A DNA stretch of 64,000 bases from an uncultured Porphyromonadaceae bacterium (GCA_947427285.1 CANEHE010000001.1:108945-172944), one strand, 5' to 3'. Counted from the first letter of the stretch, positions 46,397 to 55,701 are shown. The notes: generated from the letters alone by a model not told the origin. Numbers and translations: made by a program.

Positions 46397-47141
46397 GAAG
46401 CCTTTCGGCTTCGGCAAGGTCTTCTGGAGTGTCTATGCCTATAGTAGGATAGTTGCTGGTGGCCACCTCTATCGGAATACCTGCCTGCAGCCAACGGAGT
46501 TGTTCAAGACTTTCAGCTATTTCCAGAGATGACTGCGGAAGCTGCGTGATTCTCTGGAGTTCATCGGCCCGATAGGCATATATACCGATATGGCTGTGGA
46601 ATCTGGCCGAGTCAAGCCATTCTTTCCATTCCTTTCCGCGGATGTAGGGTATTATGCTCCGTGAGAAATAAAGTGCCTGCATGTTGTCTGAGAAAATTAC
46701 CTTTACAAGATTTGGATCGAACAATGCTTCAAATCCCTTGGATGGGTCGAAAGGCCTTACCAGAGTAGCGATTCGCGCATCTGGACGTGAAAGGAATATC
46801 TTTTTTAGACTTTCAATCTGCTCAGGTCGTATGAAAGGTTCATCTCCCTGTACATTTATTACCACATCCGCATCGGAACCAGTTTTGCGATACGCTTCGG
46901 CTATACGGTCGGTGCCGCTTCGATGATCGGCAGAGGTCATCACACACCGGAAGCCGTTATGCTCCACACATTCACGGATACGTTCGTCGTCAGTGGCCAC
47001 TATCACGTTGTCCACAGCTTTACTGACCTGTCGTGCCACGCGGACAATCATCTCGGTTTCACCGATTTTTGCAAGAGGTTTGCCCGGAAATCTCGAAGAG
47101 GCATAGCGGGCCGGTATGATGGCGATAAATGATGGTTTCAT
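46377..47141 (-). CDS. kdsB: 3-deoxy-manno-octulosonate cytidylyltransferase
   Basis: Activates KDO as CMP-KDO for attachment to lipid A. 254 residues. The nucleotide-binding start IIPARYASSRFPGKPLAKI is followed by VIVATDDERI, MTSADHRSGTDRIAEA and VINVQGDEPFI. YFSRSIIPYIR and LHS-like HIGIYAYRADEL close the active site. It is the last gene of a minus-strand envelope group and lies 8 bp after the flippase-like gene. Confidence 0.96.
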   Translation of the reverse strand: MKPSFIAIIPARYASSRFPGKPLAKIGETEMIVRVARQVSKAVDNVIVATDDERIRECVEHNGFRCVMTSADHRSGTDRIAEAYRKTGSDADVVINVQGDEPFIRPEQIESLKKIFLSRPDARIATLVRPFDPSKGFEALFDPNLVKVIFSDNMQALYFSRSIIPYIRGKEWKEWLDSARFHSHIGIYAYRADELQRITQLPQSSLEIAESLEQLRWLQAGIPIEVATSNYPTIGIDTPEDLAEAERLLNEATQ

Positions 47142-47149
47142 ATATTATG

Positions 47150-48286
47150 TCAGTTTGATTCTTGAGAGGGGAGTGGGGAATCTTTTTGTGTTTCTTTTAT
47201 TTTATCGAGTGCGTTTTTTAGCCATGCAGGGACTATTGCAGCCCCTATTGCAAGATATAAATAATAGGATATGATGCGCCAGAATACGGCTAATATCAAG
47301 GCCAATCCTGCCGTTGAGACCAAGTCTCCGTAATATTCCGAAAAAAGCCATTCACTGAGTCCTGATCCTCCTGGTGTGGGTGATACCATGAGCACGACCC
47401 ATATCACAAGCTGTCTGGCAAGAATCGTCCATGCATAAGGATCGTCCTGAGGGATAAAAGCAAGAAAAAGAGCATTTACTACAAGGTAACGCGATGTCCA
47501 GGACAGAGCCGTGCCCATAAATACTTCTACCCAGAAGCGGAAAGGCTTGCTGCGCAGTTCTGTTGAAGTGGATACCATGCTGTCGCCAAGTGAGGTGGCC
47601 TGATTCCGGAAACGTCGGAGAAATTTGATGGAGCATATTTTTACCAGTACTGACCGAATCCATAACGGCCTTACGATAATACCGAGAAACAGTACAAGGG
47701 TCCAGAGGAAAAGTGCTCCGTATATAACCCAGAAAGTAAGTTTTATTCCATGAGAAAATGATGTCGCACCAGAGGCAAAAAGTTCTGAAGCGGGTGTGAA
47801 AAGCGCGACCAAAGGACATGAGATCACGAAAAACAGTTCATCGAGAAATAAAGTGGTCATCATCAATGTGGTCGCACGCCCGAAACTTATTCCCTGACTC
47901 CATAGGAAAACCATACCGAGCGAACTGCCCCCTACCGCCGAGGGGGTGACACACGATGTAAATTCGCAAAGCATATCCACTTTCCATGCTTTTGGCCAGG
48001 AGAGTTGCCGGTCGGTGAGCGCACGGAACCGCCATGTCAGCCCAAAGTCACGTCCGAACATGCACAGAAAAGCCACAAAGATGAACAAAATTGTGCGTGG
48101 CGTGATCTGTATTGAACGCCAGATATCCAACAGGTCTTCTTTTCTTGCATCATGGATGAACATAAGGACCACTACAGTCAGTCCGATTGCGACAGGAAGA
48201 AGAATCTTCCATGTTGCAAATGTTTTTTTTGATATTTCGGGAGTCCGGGATGGATGTACAGGACCGGATGCTTGTGGTTGGGTCAT
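47150..48286 (-). CDS. Lysylphosphatidylglycerol synthase / flippase-like membrane protein (UPF0104)
   Basis: A 378-residue integral membrane protein with about 8 hydrophobic segments, of the LPG-synthase-TM/AglD family. Supporting segments are RDFGLTWRFRALT, FTSCVTPSAVGGSSLGMVFL and the late SPTPGGSGLSEWLF, the conserved PGGxG loop of the family. Only the transmembrane part is present; the lysyl-transferase domain of MprF is absent, so lipid translocation or glycolipid handling is more likely than lysylation. It sits between a GT4 glycosyltransferase and kdsB, 5 and 8 bp apart. Confidence 0.82.
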   Translation of the reverse strand: MTQPQASGPVHPSRTPEISKKTFATWKILLPVAIGLTVVVLMFIHDARKEDLLDIWRSIQITPRTILFIFVAFLCMFGRDFGLTWRFRALTDRQLSWPKAWKVDMLCEFTSCVTPSAVGGSSLGMVFLWSQGISFGRATTLMMTTLFLDELFFVISCPLVALFTPASELFASGATSFSHGIKLTFWVIYGALFLWTLVLFLGIIVRPLWIRSVLVKICSIKFLRRFRNQATSLGDSMVSTSTELRSKPFRFWVEVFMGTALSWTSRYLVVNALFLAFIPQDDPYAWTILARQLVIWVVLMVSPTPGGSGLSEWLFSEYYGDLVSTAGLALILAVFWRIISYYLYLAIGAAIVPAWLKNALDKIKETQKDSPLPSQESN

Positions 48287-48291
48287 GGTTC

Positions 48292-49482
48292 TCAGAGATT
48301 ATGTGTTCGGCGTAGGAGAGATTCATATCGGTCGGCTACTTCGGCCACTACATCTTCCCAACTGCGGACAATAGTCTGTTTGGCGCGGTGTCCGGCAGCA
48401 CGGATAATTTGTCGATTGGCAGCCAGACTGCGTATGAGGGTGGCATATTCCTCTGAAGTGGGACCTGTGAGGAAACCGTTCTGCGGGTTTCGAATTATTT
48501 CTGAAGCTGTTGATCCTTCCGGAATTATGGCGGGAGTCCCCATTGCAGCTGCTTCTCTCACGACAAGCGGGGCGTTGTCGTAGAGTGATGGAAAAAGAAA
48601 CAGATCGGCAGCGGCATAAAAAGTTTTCAGTGCTTCCCGGTCTGCCACCGTGCCGTGGAATTGAGTACGGTCGGAAACTCCGAGTCGTTTCACAATTTTA
48701 CGAAGGTCCTGGGCAGCATATCCGGTGCCTATAAAGTCGATCCGGAAATCAATGTCGGGCATCAGGCGTGGGAGAGTGTCAGCAATAATTCCGATTCCTT
48801 TTTCCCAGATATGTTGTCCTACAAAGAGTAGAGTCAAGGTGCTGTCGGCGATTCCGAGTTTAGTTCTCGCCTGTTTTTTCACTCTTGCTATATCAGAGTC
48901 AGGTATATCTGCGAAATCGATACCGTTGTCTACTACTGTCAGCGGACCTTTGTAGCCATATTCACGCACTGTCGGCTCTACCGATGCCTGGGGAATCCAT
49001 ACCTCGTCGCATGAATTGAAAAAATCGATGATACGATTCATAATTATATCCACGAACCACGGTGCCCGGGGAAATGAGTGCAGGAGGTCGGTACGATATT
49101 TGGAATGGAAAGTTCCGATCAGAGGTACCCGATGTCTTTTCTTGACATAAACAGCCAGTCTGCCCGATGAGAAAGGACAGTGGGAGTGTACAAGCCGAAA
49201 AGGTGTCCTGTTGAGTTTTCGCCAGATGAACGGATCCAGACGTGGATAACCATATCTGTAAGGACGCCGAGAGAAGATCGGAAGGGAGAAGTAGCGCAAT
49301 ACATCGTAGCCACAATCCACTTTGAGGGGATTCCATGGTGTCACCACACATGGATTCTTACCCATCGCCCCGAGCCATCGCACATAATTCTCTACGGTTA
49401 GTGTCACCCCGTCAAGGATAGGGGGGTAGCTGTCGTTGAAAATACCTATGTGTCTGATCTGTCTTTCGGTTCGGTCTGTCAT
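48292..49482 (-). CDS. Glycosyltransferase family 4
   Basis: GT-B fold retaining glycosyltransferase, 396 residues. The N-terminal domain has GIFNDSYPPILDGVTLTVEN and HSHCPFSSGRLAVYVKK. The C-terminal donor domain has FVGQHIWEKGIGIIADTLPRL and FPSLYDNAPLVVREAAAMGTPAI, which contains the GT4 glutamate pair. It resembles lipid-linked or diacylglycerol glycosyltransferases of the PimB/mannosyl type, but donor and acceptor are not known. It begins the GT4-flippase-kdsB run. Confidence 0.88.
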   Translation of the reverse strand: MTDRTERQIRHIGIFNDSYPPILDGVTLTVENYVRWLGAMGKNPCVVTPWNPLKVDCGYDVLRYFSLPIFSRRPYRYGYPRLDPFIWRKLNRTPFRLVHSHCPFSSGRLAVYVKKRHRVPLIGTFHSKYRTDLLHSFPRAPWFVDIIMNRIIDFFNSCDEVWIPQASVEPTVREYGYKGPLTVVDNGIDFADIPDSDIARVKKQARTKLGIADSTLTLLFVGQHIWEKGIGIIADTLPRLMPDIDFRIDFIGTGYAAQDLRKIVKRLGVSDRTQFHGTVADREALKTFYAAADLFLFPSLYDNAPLVVREAAAMGTPAIIPEGSTASEIIRNPQNGFLTGPTSEEYATLIRSLAANRQIIRAAGHRAKQTIVRSWEDVVAEVADRYESLLRRTHNL

Positions 49483-49566
49483 CTGTAAGTTGGAGACGTG
49501 GATAGTGGAATGTCTTTTTCTCTACAACAAGTGCGGGAATGTAAAGGTTAGTGGGACGGTTGGTTT

Positions 49567-50271
49567 TCAGAACCGGAGGACCTGGAATTTCATGTCTGCG
49601 AGATTGAACGTCAGAAGTCTGTCTGTCAGAAGCTCTCCGGTCTGTGTGATATATTTTATGGCTTCAGTTGCCTGAATGGCACCTATTATGCCCGGTACAG
49701 TACCAAGTATACCTGTTATGGAACAGGGAAATGCCCCTTCCATTCCCGCTTCAGTGAAGATCTCATGATATGGTATGGAGCATGGAACAAATGTCGTTGC
49801 CTGTCCCTTGAATTCGGAGACTCCACCGATACAGCAAGGTTTCATTGCTTTGAATGCCTCTCGGGATGTGATGAATTTTGTAGCGGGATTGTCGCTTCCG
49901 TCTATTATAAAATCGAATGTGGGAAAAAGGATAGAAGCGTCTTGTTGCCGTACTATATGGGGAATCTCAACTATAGATATCTTAGGGTTAAGATCACGCA
50001 GACGTCGGGCCAGAGTGGCGCATTTCGGCTTTCCTGCGTCGGAAGTAGTATACATGATCTGTCGCTGGAGGTTGCTGATATCAATTGTATCGAAATCAGC
50101 GATGGCGATTTCGCCCACTCCGGATGCGGCAAGATAGGTCGCGGCTACATTGCCAAGAGCTCCACAACCTATGATAAGTATCCTGGCTTCCAGAAGCCGC
50201 TTTTGCCCTTCGATTCCTATTTCAGGAATAGAGATTGTACGGGCATAACGGATTCTGTCTTCTGATGTCAT
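49567..50271 (-). CDS. ThiF/MoeB/HesA family adenylyltransferase
   Basis: E1-like enzyme that adenylates the C-terminus of a small ubiquitin-like sulfur carrier, 234 residues. The ATP loop GCGALGNVAATYLAASGVG is followed by ADFDTIDISNLQRQ, the arginine finger motif and then DGSDNPATKF. A cysteine pair (KPCCIGGV) lies where the family carries a catalytic region. The CxxC zinc pairs of MoeB are not seen. No ThiS, MoaD or thi/moa genes lie nearby, so the partner is unknown. Confidence 0.85.
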   Translation of the reverse strand: MTSEDRIRYARTISIPEIGIEGQKRLLEARILIIGCGALGNVAATYLAASGVGEIAIADFDTIDISNLQRQIMYTTSDAGKPKCATLARRLRDLNPKISIVEIPHIVRQQDASILFPTFDFIIDGSDNPATKFITSREAFKAMKPCCIGGVSEFKGQATTFVPCSIPYHEIFTEAGMEGAFPCSITGILGTVPGIIGAIQATEAIKYITQTGELLTDRLLTFNLADMKFQVLRF

Positions 50272-50280
50272 ACTATTGTC

Positions 50281-50346
50281 GGAAAAATGACAGCAGTCAT
50301 CCCATGCAATTGAGTCAATGCTCTGTTGCGGTGAGGACTGCTGTCA
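50281..50346 (-). terminator. Terminator after glutamine synthetase
   Basis: On the minus strand the stem pairs 50345-50336 with 50298-50289 (10 bp, long 37-nt loop) and is followed by ATTTTTCC. Confidence 0.6.
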
Positions 50347-50372
50347 AGAGGTAATCGTTGGTTTGTATGATT

Positions 50373-51875
50373 TTAACCGCAGTGCCAGAATTTTCTTACC
50401 AACTCAAGCATCCCTTCGCGGTCGTTTTCAAGTTCCTTGCGGAGACTGGCATCGTCAAATGCACGTAGTTTGCGAATGATGCCGTCTATCATCTGCGGAG
50501 AGAATACATCGTAGCGTTCGAAAGCCTCCCGATGCTTCTCAAGTGCGTCTGCGGACGACACACAGCTGTCAGGCAGGGATTCAAGTGATTCAAGTTTGGC
50601 ACGGTTTTCTTCGTTGTGGATATTCACACTCACATACATATCCTCGGCGCGTTTCAGGGAGTCTTCCATCTCAAACCCGATGCGGGCACCTACCACCATG
50701 CCGGAGATCAGCTGATATACGTCGGCCGATCCATCGGCACTGCGCAGTTCCACAGTCTGCTTCTGGGGGGCTTCCGAGATGGCGTCGGCTTCAAGGGGAT
50801 TGGCTTGCGAGCACATGTCGTTTTCTCCTGTCCATCCCAGTGGTACGCGTACAAGTACCGAACGGTTACGGTCGCCCCAGCATACCGATGTGGGGGCTTC
50901 CTGATGGGGCACGAGGCGGAAATAGCTGGTCGGAACTTTGTTGCCCATCGCGGTTATGGCGGGAGCGTATGTCAGTATTCCGGCGATTGCCTTTTTTGCC
51001 ACGTCGCTGAGTTTCCCATTTTCAGTCATCATGTTGCGATCTCCATCCATAACTTTGAAATGGATGTGAAGTCCGCTTCCGGCCTTTCCTGCAGTGATTT
51101 TTGGAGCGAAAGTGACATCATATCCCTTTTTCATGGCCAAAGTGCGGATGATCCATTTTGCGATCATGAGATTGTCTGCCGCCTGCATGGCAGGAATCGG
51201 GAGGAACTCGATTTCATTCTGTTCGAAAATCTTTCCGTCGATTGTGAAGTTGCCTACTTCATTGTGTCCATATTTGATCTGGCCACCTGCCTGTGCGATG
51301 AGAGCCATGCATTCGGCACGGAAGTCGTTGAATTTGGCATAGGGGGCGGACTCATGGTAGCCTTTCTGATCTGATGCAGGGAAAAGCCCTGAATCGTCGG
51401 AGATGACATAATATTCCAGTTCTCCCATGGCGTAGAAATCATATCCGGTCACGTCGCGGAAAGCTTTGCATGCTTTGCGTAGAGTCTGTTCCGGACTTGA
51501 CTGGAGCGGAGTGCCCTCTTTGTCGAAGAAAGACGCGAGCATTGTGAGAGTCGGGATTTCAGCGAACGGATCTACAAACGCTGTGGAATAACGCGGGATC
51601 ACATACAGATCGCTGTTGCCGGCCTCAATGAAGGGAAACAGACTTGAACCGTCGACACGCTCACCGTATGTGAGGATGGAATCGAGATACTCCTCTGAGT
51701 TGATCACAAAGTTGAGCGTTTTCAGACGGTTGTCGTCGGCCGGGTACATAAAGTTGACCATCCTGATTCCGTTTTCCTTGACAAAGCGAATGATGTCAGC
51801 CTTGCGGAATTCCGAAGGCTCTTTTCCTAAGAACTGCACCACTTGATTGTGGCAGAGGGCGATTTTAGAATTCAT
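50373..51875 (-). CDS. glnA: Glutamine synthetase
   Basis: Makes glutamine from glutamate, ammonia and ATP. 500 residues, in the type I size range and unlike the ~730-residue GSIII also common in Bacteroidetes. Beta-grasp N-terminus (RMVNFMYPADD), then YAMGELEYYVI, GNFTIDGKIFEQNEIEFL, GSGLHIHFKVMDG, TSYFRLVPHQEAPTSVCWGDRNRS and VELRSADGSADVYQ. Start ATG 51875 follows a strong promoter; an earlier in-frame start at 51938 reads through the leader. The gene stands alone, with no glnB or amtB beside it. Confidence 0.9.
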   Translation of the reverse strand: MNSKIALCHNQVVQFLGKEPSEFRKADIIRFVKENGIRMVNFMYPADDNRLKTLNFVINSEEYLDSILTYGERVDGSSLFPFIEAGNSDLYVIPRYSTAFVDPFAEIPTLTMLASFFDKEGTPLQSSPEQTLRKACKAFRDVTGYDFYAMGELEYYVISDDSGLFPASDQKGYHESAPYAKFNDFRAECMALIAQAGGQIKYGHNEVGNFTIDGKIFEQNEIEFLPIPAMQAADNLMIAKWIIRTLAMKKGYDVTFAPKITAGKAGSGLHIHFKVMDGDRNMMTENGKLSDVAKKAIAGILTYAPAITAMGNKVPTSYFRLVPHQEAPTSVCWGDRNRSVLVRVPLGWTGENDMCSQANPLEADAISEAPQKQTVELRSADGSADVYQLISGMVVGARIGFEMEDSLKRAEDMYVSVNIHNEENRAKLESLESLPDSCVSSADALEKHREAFERYDVFSPQMIDGIIRKLRAFDDASLRKELENDREGMLELVRKFWHCG

Positions 51876-51954
51876 GGTGGTTGAGTTGATTTGATATTCT
51901 AAGGTATGTTTTGAAGTACCGCGAAAGGGGCGGCTCATCAGTGGAGAGGGGTTG

Positions 51955-51986
51955 CAAAGTTACTCCTTATTTATTTGTCTGCCAAA
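51955..51986 (-). promoter_or_regulatory. Promoter for glutamine synthetase
   Basis: On the minus strand TTTG (51986-51983), 20 nt, TAACTTTG (51962-51955). Predicted leader is about 75 nt. Confidence 0.7.
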
Positions 51987-52021
51987 TTTAGAGGATGGTT
52001 AAATTCCGACGTATTGAAAAT

Positions 52022-53332
52022 TCATATATCGCGTAGCAGATCGGCCACTACAAAAGTGGAGCCTCCTACATAGATTATATCATTCGCTGCCGCCTCTTGA
52101 CTGGCAGCTCTCCATGCATCGGCAACATTGGGAAAGATCCGGCCCTTGATCCCGGATGCACCACAGATTTCAGCAAGTCTTTCCACGGGAAGTGCCCGCG
52201 GAATGTCTGCGTTTGTAAGATAGTATTCAGCATCCTGAGGGAAAAGCCGGATGATATTGTCAATGTCTTTGTCGGCCACAAATCCGACCACCATACGTAG
52301 TCTCCCTCCTGGCCTGGCATCCATAAGCCGTTTAAGTCTGTTGAAATTATATGACAGTCCGGCCTGATTGTGCCCGGTATCACATATTGCCAGAGGGCTT
52401 TCGGACAGTTTCTCCCAGCGGCCCCGCAATCCGGTTGTCTTGACTACATCGGCAAATCCTTGTCTCACTGCAGTTGCCGGTATTCTGAAACCTTGCTTAC
52501 GCAACATGGAGAGGACACACATTACAGTAGCGATGTTTTTTCGTTGATAGTCTCCTACAAGAGGGCTTATAAAGTTGCCTTCTGTATCACTCTTACAATG
52601 TAAACCGTCAGGATATTCTGAAATACTCTTGATGTGATTTTCTTCCTGTGCGAAATGTATGGGGGCCTCACATTCGTGGGCCTTATCGATGAATACCCGT
52701 TTCACTTCTCCATCGGCTTCCCCGATCACTACGGGAATCCCGAATTTTATTATGCCGGCTTTTTCTTTAGCGATTTCAGGAAGAGTCTTCCCGAGAAACT
52801 GCGTATGGTCGAAGGAAATGTTTGTGATGGCACACGCATCCGGAGTAATTATGTTGGTGGAATCAAGCCGTCCGCCCATCCCGACTTCTATGACTGCCAC
52901 ATCGACTTCGGAATATGCGAACCAGTCGAATGCCATCATCATCGTAAGTTCGAAGAACGAGGGTTTCCCGTCATAGCCGGATTCACGGAAGCGTCTGATG
53001 AAATTAACCACCGCCTCTTTTGGAATCATTTCTCCGTTGACGCGTATTCGTTCACGGAAGTCCACAAGATGAGGTGATGTGTAAAGCCCGGTGCGGTATC
53101 CGGCTGCCTGTAATATGGAAGCCGTCAGATGAGAACATGACCCTTTGCCATTAGTCCCAGCGATATGAATGCTCTTGAATTTACGGTGGGGATGTCCGAA
53201 ATGTTCGTCCAGACGTAAAGAAGTTTCAAGTCCGGGCTTATATGCGGCTGCACCTACACGGGAAAACATCGGTAGTTGACGGTACAGCCAGTCAAGTGTG
53301 GATTGATAATCAGTTATCGTATCAGAGTCCAT
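52022..53332 (-). CDS. folC: Bifunctional dihydrofolate/folylpolyglutamate synthase
   Basis: Adds glutamate to dihydropteroate and to folates. 436 residues, Mur-ligase-like fold. The P-loop is HIAGTNGKGSCSHLTA, followed by TGLYTSPHLVDFRERIRVNG, EVGMGGRLDSTNII, TNISFDHTQFLGKT and CDTGHNQAGL. The first bases overlap the stop of the upstream transporter gene by 11 bp, so it is probably cotranscribed with the chromate transporter pair. Confidence 0.95.
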   Translation of the reverse strand: MDSDTITDYQSTLDWLYRQLPMFSRVGAAAYKPGLETSLRLDEHFGHPHRKFKSIHIAGTNGKGSCSHLTASILQAAGYRTGLYTSPHLVDFRERIRVNGEMIPKEAVVNFIRRFRESGYDGKPSFFELTMMMAFDWFAYSEVDVAVIEVGMGGRLDSTNIITPDACAITNISFDHTQFLGKTLPEIAKEKAGIIKFGIPVVIGEADGEVKRVFIDKAHECEAPIHFAQEENHIKSISEYPDGLHCKSDTEGNFISPLVGDYQRKNIATVMCVLSMLRKQGFRIPATAVRQGFADVVKTTGLRGRWEKLSESPLAICDTGHNQAGLSYNFNRLKRLMDARPGGRLRMVVGFVADKDIDNIIRLFPQDAEYYLTNADIPRALPVERLAEICGASGIKGRIFPNVADAWRAASQEAAANDIIYVGGSTFVVADLLRDI

Positions 53333-53930
53333 ATATCAGGAAACCGGCAATGCCAGCCATTACAATTACAATGATGGGATGAAGTTTTATTTTTTTGCCG
53401 CGCCAGGGAATGGGAAAATACACAAGGCAGAACGAAGCGACACATATACTGATATTTACAGCAAGTTGCCAATCAATGCCATTGGGATTGAAGTTCGGTG
53501 CGTTCATTAGCATTATTGCGGCTGATGCGATAAGACCGACCACTACGGGACGCAGCCCCGAGAATATGGCCTTGATGATTCCGCTCTCCTGATGGCGACG
53601 TATGAAATGAGAGGCGTACAGTACCAGAAAAAACGATGGAAGTATCACGGCGAGAGTGGCGAGTACGGATCCGAGAATTCCCCATGCCGGGGAGGAAAGG
53701 GTCGGATCTACGCTATGGGGTGCCACATATCCTATATATGTGGCTGAATTTATTCCGATAGGCCCCGGAGTCATCTGTGAGATCGCCACAATGTCAGTGA
53801 ACATCTGTTCGGAAATCCATCCGGGTCCGACTACGGATTTCTCTACCAGCGACAGCATGGCGTAACCTCCTCCGAAACCGAAGATACCTATTTTTAGATA
53901 AGCCCAGATTAGTTTGAGGTAGAAATTCAT
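53322..53930 (-). CDS. Chromate transporter family protein, second half-size subunit
   Basis: A 202-residue membrane protein of the CHR family (short-chain type, one CHR domain, about six hydrophobic segments). The signature FGFGGGYAMLSLVEKSVVG near the N-terminus is followed by ISQMTPGPIGINSATYIGY. A longer frame reaches 54068, but the family start is MNFYLKLIWAYLKIG, so I use the ATG at 53930, which overlaps its partner's stop by 4 bp. True substrate is unproven; the name comes from ChrA. Confidence 0.87.
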   Translation of the reverse strand: MNFYLKLIWAYLKIGIFGFGGGYAMLSLVEKSVVGPGWISEQMFTDIVAISQMTPGPIGINSATYIGYVAPHSVDPTLSSPAWGILGSVLATLAVILPSFFLVLYASHFIRRHQESGIIKAIFSGLRPVVVGLIASAAIMLMNAPNFNPNGIDWQLAVNISICVASFCLVYFPIPWRGKKIKLHPIIVIVMAGIAGFLIYGL

Positions 53931-54538
53931 TGTCTGTGTTTTAGATTTCGATGTGTGTAAAGGAAATATAGATATCCTCCGGCAGCTCCGAGGAAGATGT
54001 ATAGAATAGGATTGCTGATTACCCCTATATTCAGTGATATCATGAGAGCCACTACAAGCGGAATCCATACAGTCTTTAGTGAAAGTTTGGCCGCCTTGGC
54101 TGAAGTGAGCACCGGTGCGACTATCAAGGCGGTCACAGTTGGACGAATACCCATGAATATGCTTGAGATCACCTTATTTTCTTTGATGACATCCGGAGTC
54201 AGAAAAATTGCAATAGCCAGAATTATCAGGAAAGAGGGGAGAATAGTGCCGATAGAAGCAATGGCACTCCCACGCACGCCACGGAGTTTGTCGCCGACAG
54301 CTGTGGCTATGTTCACTGCCAGAATTCCGGGAAGAGACTGGGCAACTGCAAGCAAGTCGAGAAAGTCATTTCGTTCTATCCAATGATGACGGTCGACAAT
54401 CTCACGTTCGATGATGGAAATCATTGCCCATCCTCCCCCGAATGTGAATGCCCCGATCTTAAAGAAAGAGGAAAACAGTTGCCAATTGATATTTTTTTTC
54501 TCTATTTCTTCCGGGATTTTTGTTTTGCTATTCTGCAT
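53927..54538 (-). CDS. Chromate transporter family protein, first half-size subunit
   Basis: A 203-residue CHR-domain membrane protein with FKIGAFTFGGGWAMISIIEREIV near the start and AQSLPGILAVNIATAVG, the sibling of the gene immediately downstream. Short-chain CHR proteins work as antiparallel heterodimers, which suits this overlapping pair. The N-terminus has ~20 polar charged residues before the first membrane segment. Confidence 0.87.
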   Translation of the reverse strand: MQNSKTKIPEEIEKKNINWQLFSSFFKIGAFTFGGGWAMISIIEREIVDRHHWIERNDFLDLLAVAQSLPGILAVNIATAVGDKLRGVRGSAIASIGTILPSFLIILAIAIFLTPDVIKENKVISSIFMGIRPTVTALIVAPVLTSAKAAKLSLKTVWIPLVVALMISLNIGVISNPILYIFLGAAGGYLYFLYTHRNLKHRQ

Positions 54539-54587
54539 GAACCGAAATATTTTGGAGGGTTATTTATATCGGGATGCAAAATTAATA

Positions 54588-54643
54588 AAAAAACATCTCC
54601 CCCGACAAACAGTTCATATATTTTGCCGTGGGGGAGATGTTAA
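54588..54643 (-). terminator. Terminator after SPFH gene
   Basis: On the minus strand, 54641-54630 pairs with 54603-54592 (12 bp) and is followed by a run of seven T. Confidence 0.85.
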
Positions 54644-54663
54644 GCGGGGATTATGTAGAAAGG

Positions 54664-55590
54664 TCAGGAATTGGCGTTGAGCACAGGTGTGGCTGGTTCG
54701 TCAGAGCACAATACTACCAACAGGTTGCTTACCATTTCTGCTTTTCTTGCCTCATCGAGTCTGACAATTCCTTTTGTCTCAATCTGCGACAGAGCCATGT
54801 CTACCATGCTTACGGCACCCTCTACGATTTTTTCACGTGCGGAGATGATGGCCGAAGCCTGTTGGCGTCTGAGCATCACGGCTGCTATCTCCGGAGCGTA
54901 CGCCAGATAGTTGATACGTGCCTCGACCACTTCCATTCCAGCCATTGCCAGACGTTCGTTGATTTTACGTTCAAGCAGTTCGTTGATGTGTTCGCTGCCG
55001 TCGCGGAGTGTCATTTCATCAGTATCGCCTCCGGTTTGATCATAAGCGAAATGTCCGGTGACTTCTCTGAGAGCTGCATCACTCTGGATGCGGACAAATT
55101 TCTCAAGCGCGACGTTGTTCACTGTGCCGGATGTGGCACCAAGCGATTGCGAATCAAGATCGAAGATCACGCGATAAGTGTCTTTGATTTTCCACACAAG
55201 CACCATACCTATGAGCACCGGGTTGCCTATCTTATCATTGACTTTGATAGGATCTATATCCATATTACGTATGCGCAGCGATAGTTTGCGGCGTGTCATG
55301 AATGGATTTACCCAGAAATATCCCACTTTCCGGCAAGTGCCTTTGTATTTGCCGAAGAAGATCATCACACGTGCTTCATTTGGTTCCTGTACGAAATAAC
55401 CTACCATTCCGAGGATCAATATTATGAAGAGGGGAATGTTAAGACCTACAGAGATCCATAGATTGTCTTCACCTCCCGCTATTATGCACAGGGCTATTAA
55501 AGCCGGTATTAGCACGAAAGTGAAAAAGATCATGGCGAAGCCGTTGATTGTCCATCCGGAATATTCATATTCCATGTTTTTGTTGTTCAT
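54664..55590 (-). CDS. SPFH/Band 7 domain membrane protein
   Basis: A 308-residue protein with two N-terminal hydrophobic segments (about residues 12-35 and 48-67). An SPFH/stomatin-type domain follows (PNEARVMIFFGKYKGT, VGYFWVNPF, LSLRIRNMDID, KIKDTYRVIFD) and then a helical region (EARINYLAYAPEIAAVMLRRQQASAI) typical of prohibitin-like membrane scaffolds. Such proteins organise membrane microdomains; the client is unknown. No NfeD or protease gene is adjacent. A -7 element lies just upstream. Confidence 0.88.
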   Translation of the reverse strand: MNNKNMEYEYSGWTINGFAMIFFTFVLIPALIALCIIAGGEDNLWISVGLNIPLFIILILGMVGYFVQEPNEARVMIFFGKYKGTCRKVGYFWVNPFMTRRKLSLRIRNMDIDPIKVNDKIGNPVLIGMVLVWKIKDTYRVIFDLDSQSLGATSGTVNNVALEKFVRIQSDAALREVTGHFAYDQTGGDTDEMTLRDGSEHINELLERKINERLAMAGMEVVEARINYLAYAPEIAAVMLRRQQASAIISAREKIVEGAVSMVDMALSQIETKGIVRLDEARKAEMVSNLLVVLCSDEPATPVLNANS

Positions 55591-55617
55591 AATCCTGTGT
55601 TTTTAGTTTGTATTTTA

Positions 55618-55625
55618 CAAAAGTA
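55618..55625 (-). promoter_or_regulatory. -7 element for SPFH gene
   Basis: TACTTTTG on the minus strand matches TAnnTTTG, 27 bp upstream of the start. No -33 match was found. Confidence 0.45.
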
Positions 55626-55671
55626 GTAAAAAAAGTTGAATTATTTCGCTGTGTTCAAAAATAATGCGAAC

Positions 55672-55701
55672 TTTGTGAAGAAAATAATTGCTCTATCTTT
55701 G
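55672..55701 (+). promoter_or_regulatory. Promoter for DUF4491 gene
   Basis: TTTG (55672-55675), 18 nt, TATCTTTG (55694-55701). The SPFH -7 box lies 50 bp away on the other strand, so this is a compact divergent promoter region. Confidence 0.6.

Noticed and set aside
50616..51374. 252-residue frame antisense to glutamine synthetase
   Set aside because: Shadow of a well-conserved enzyme.
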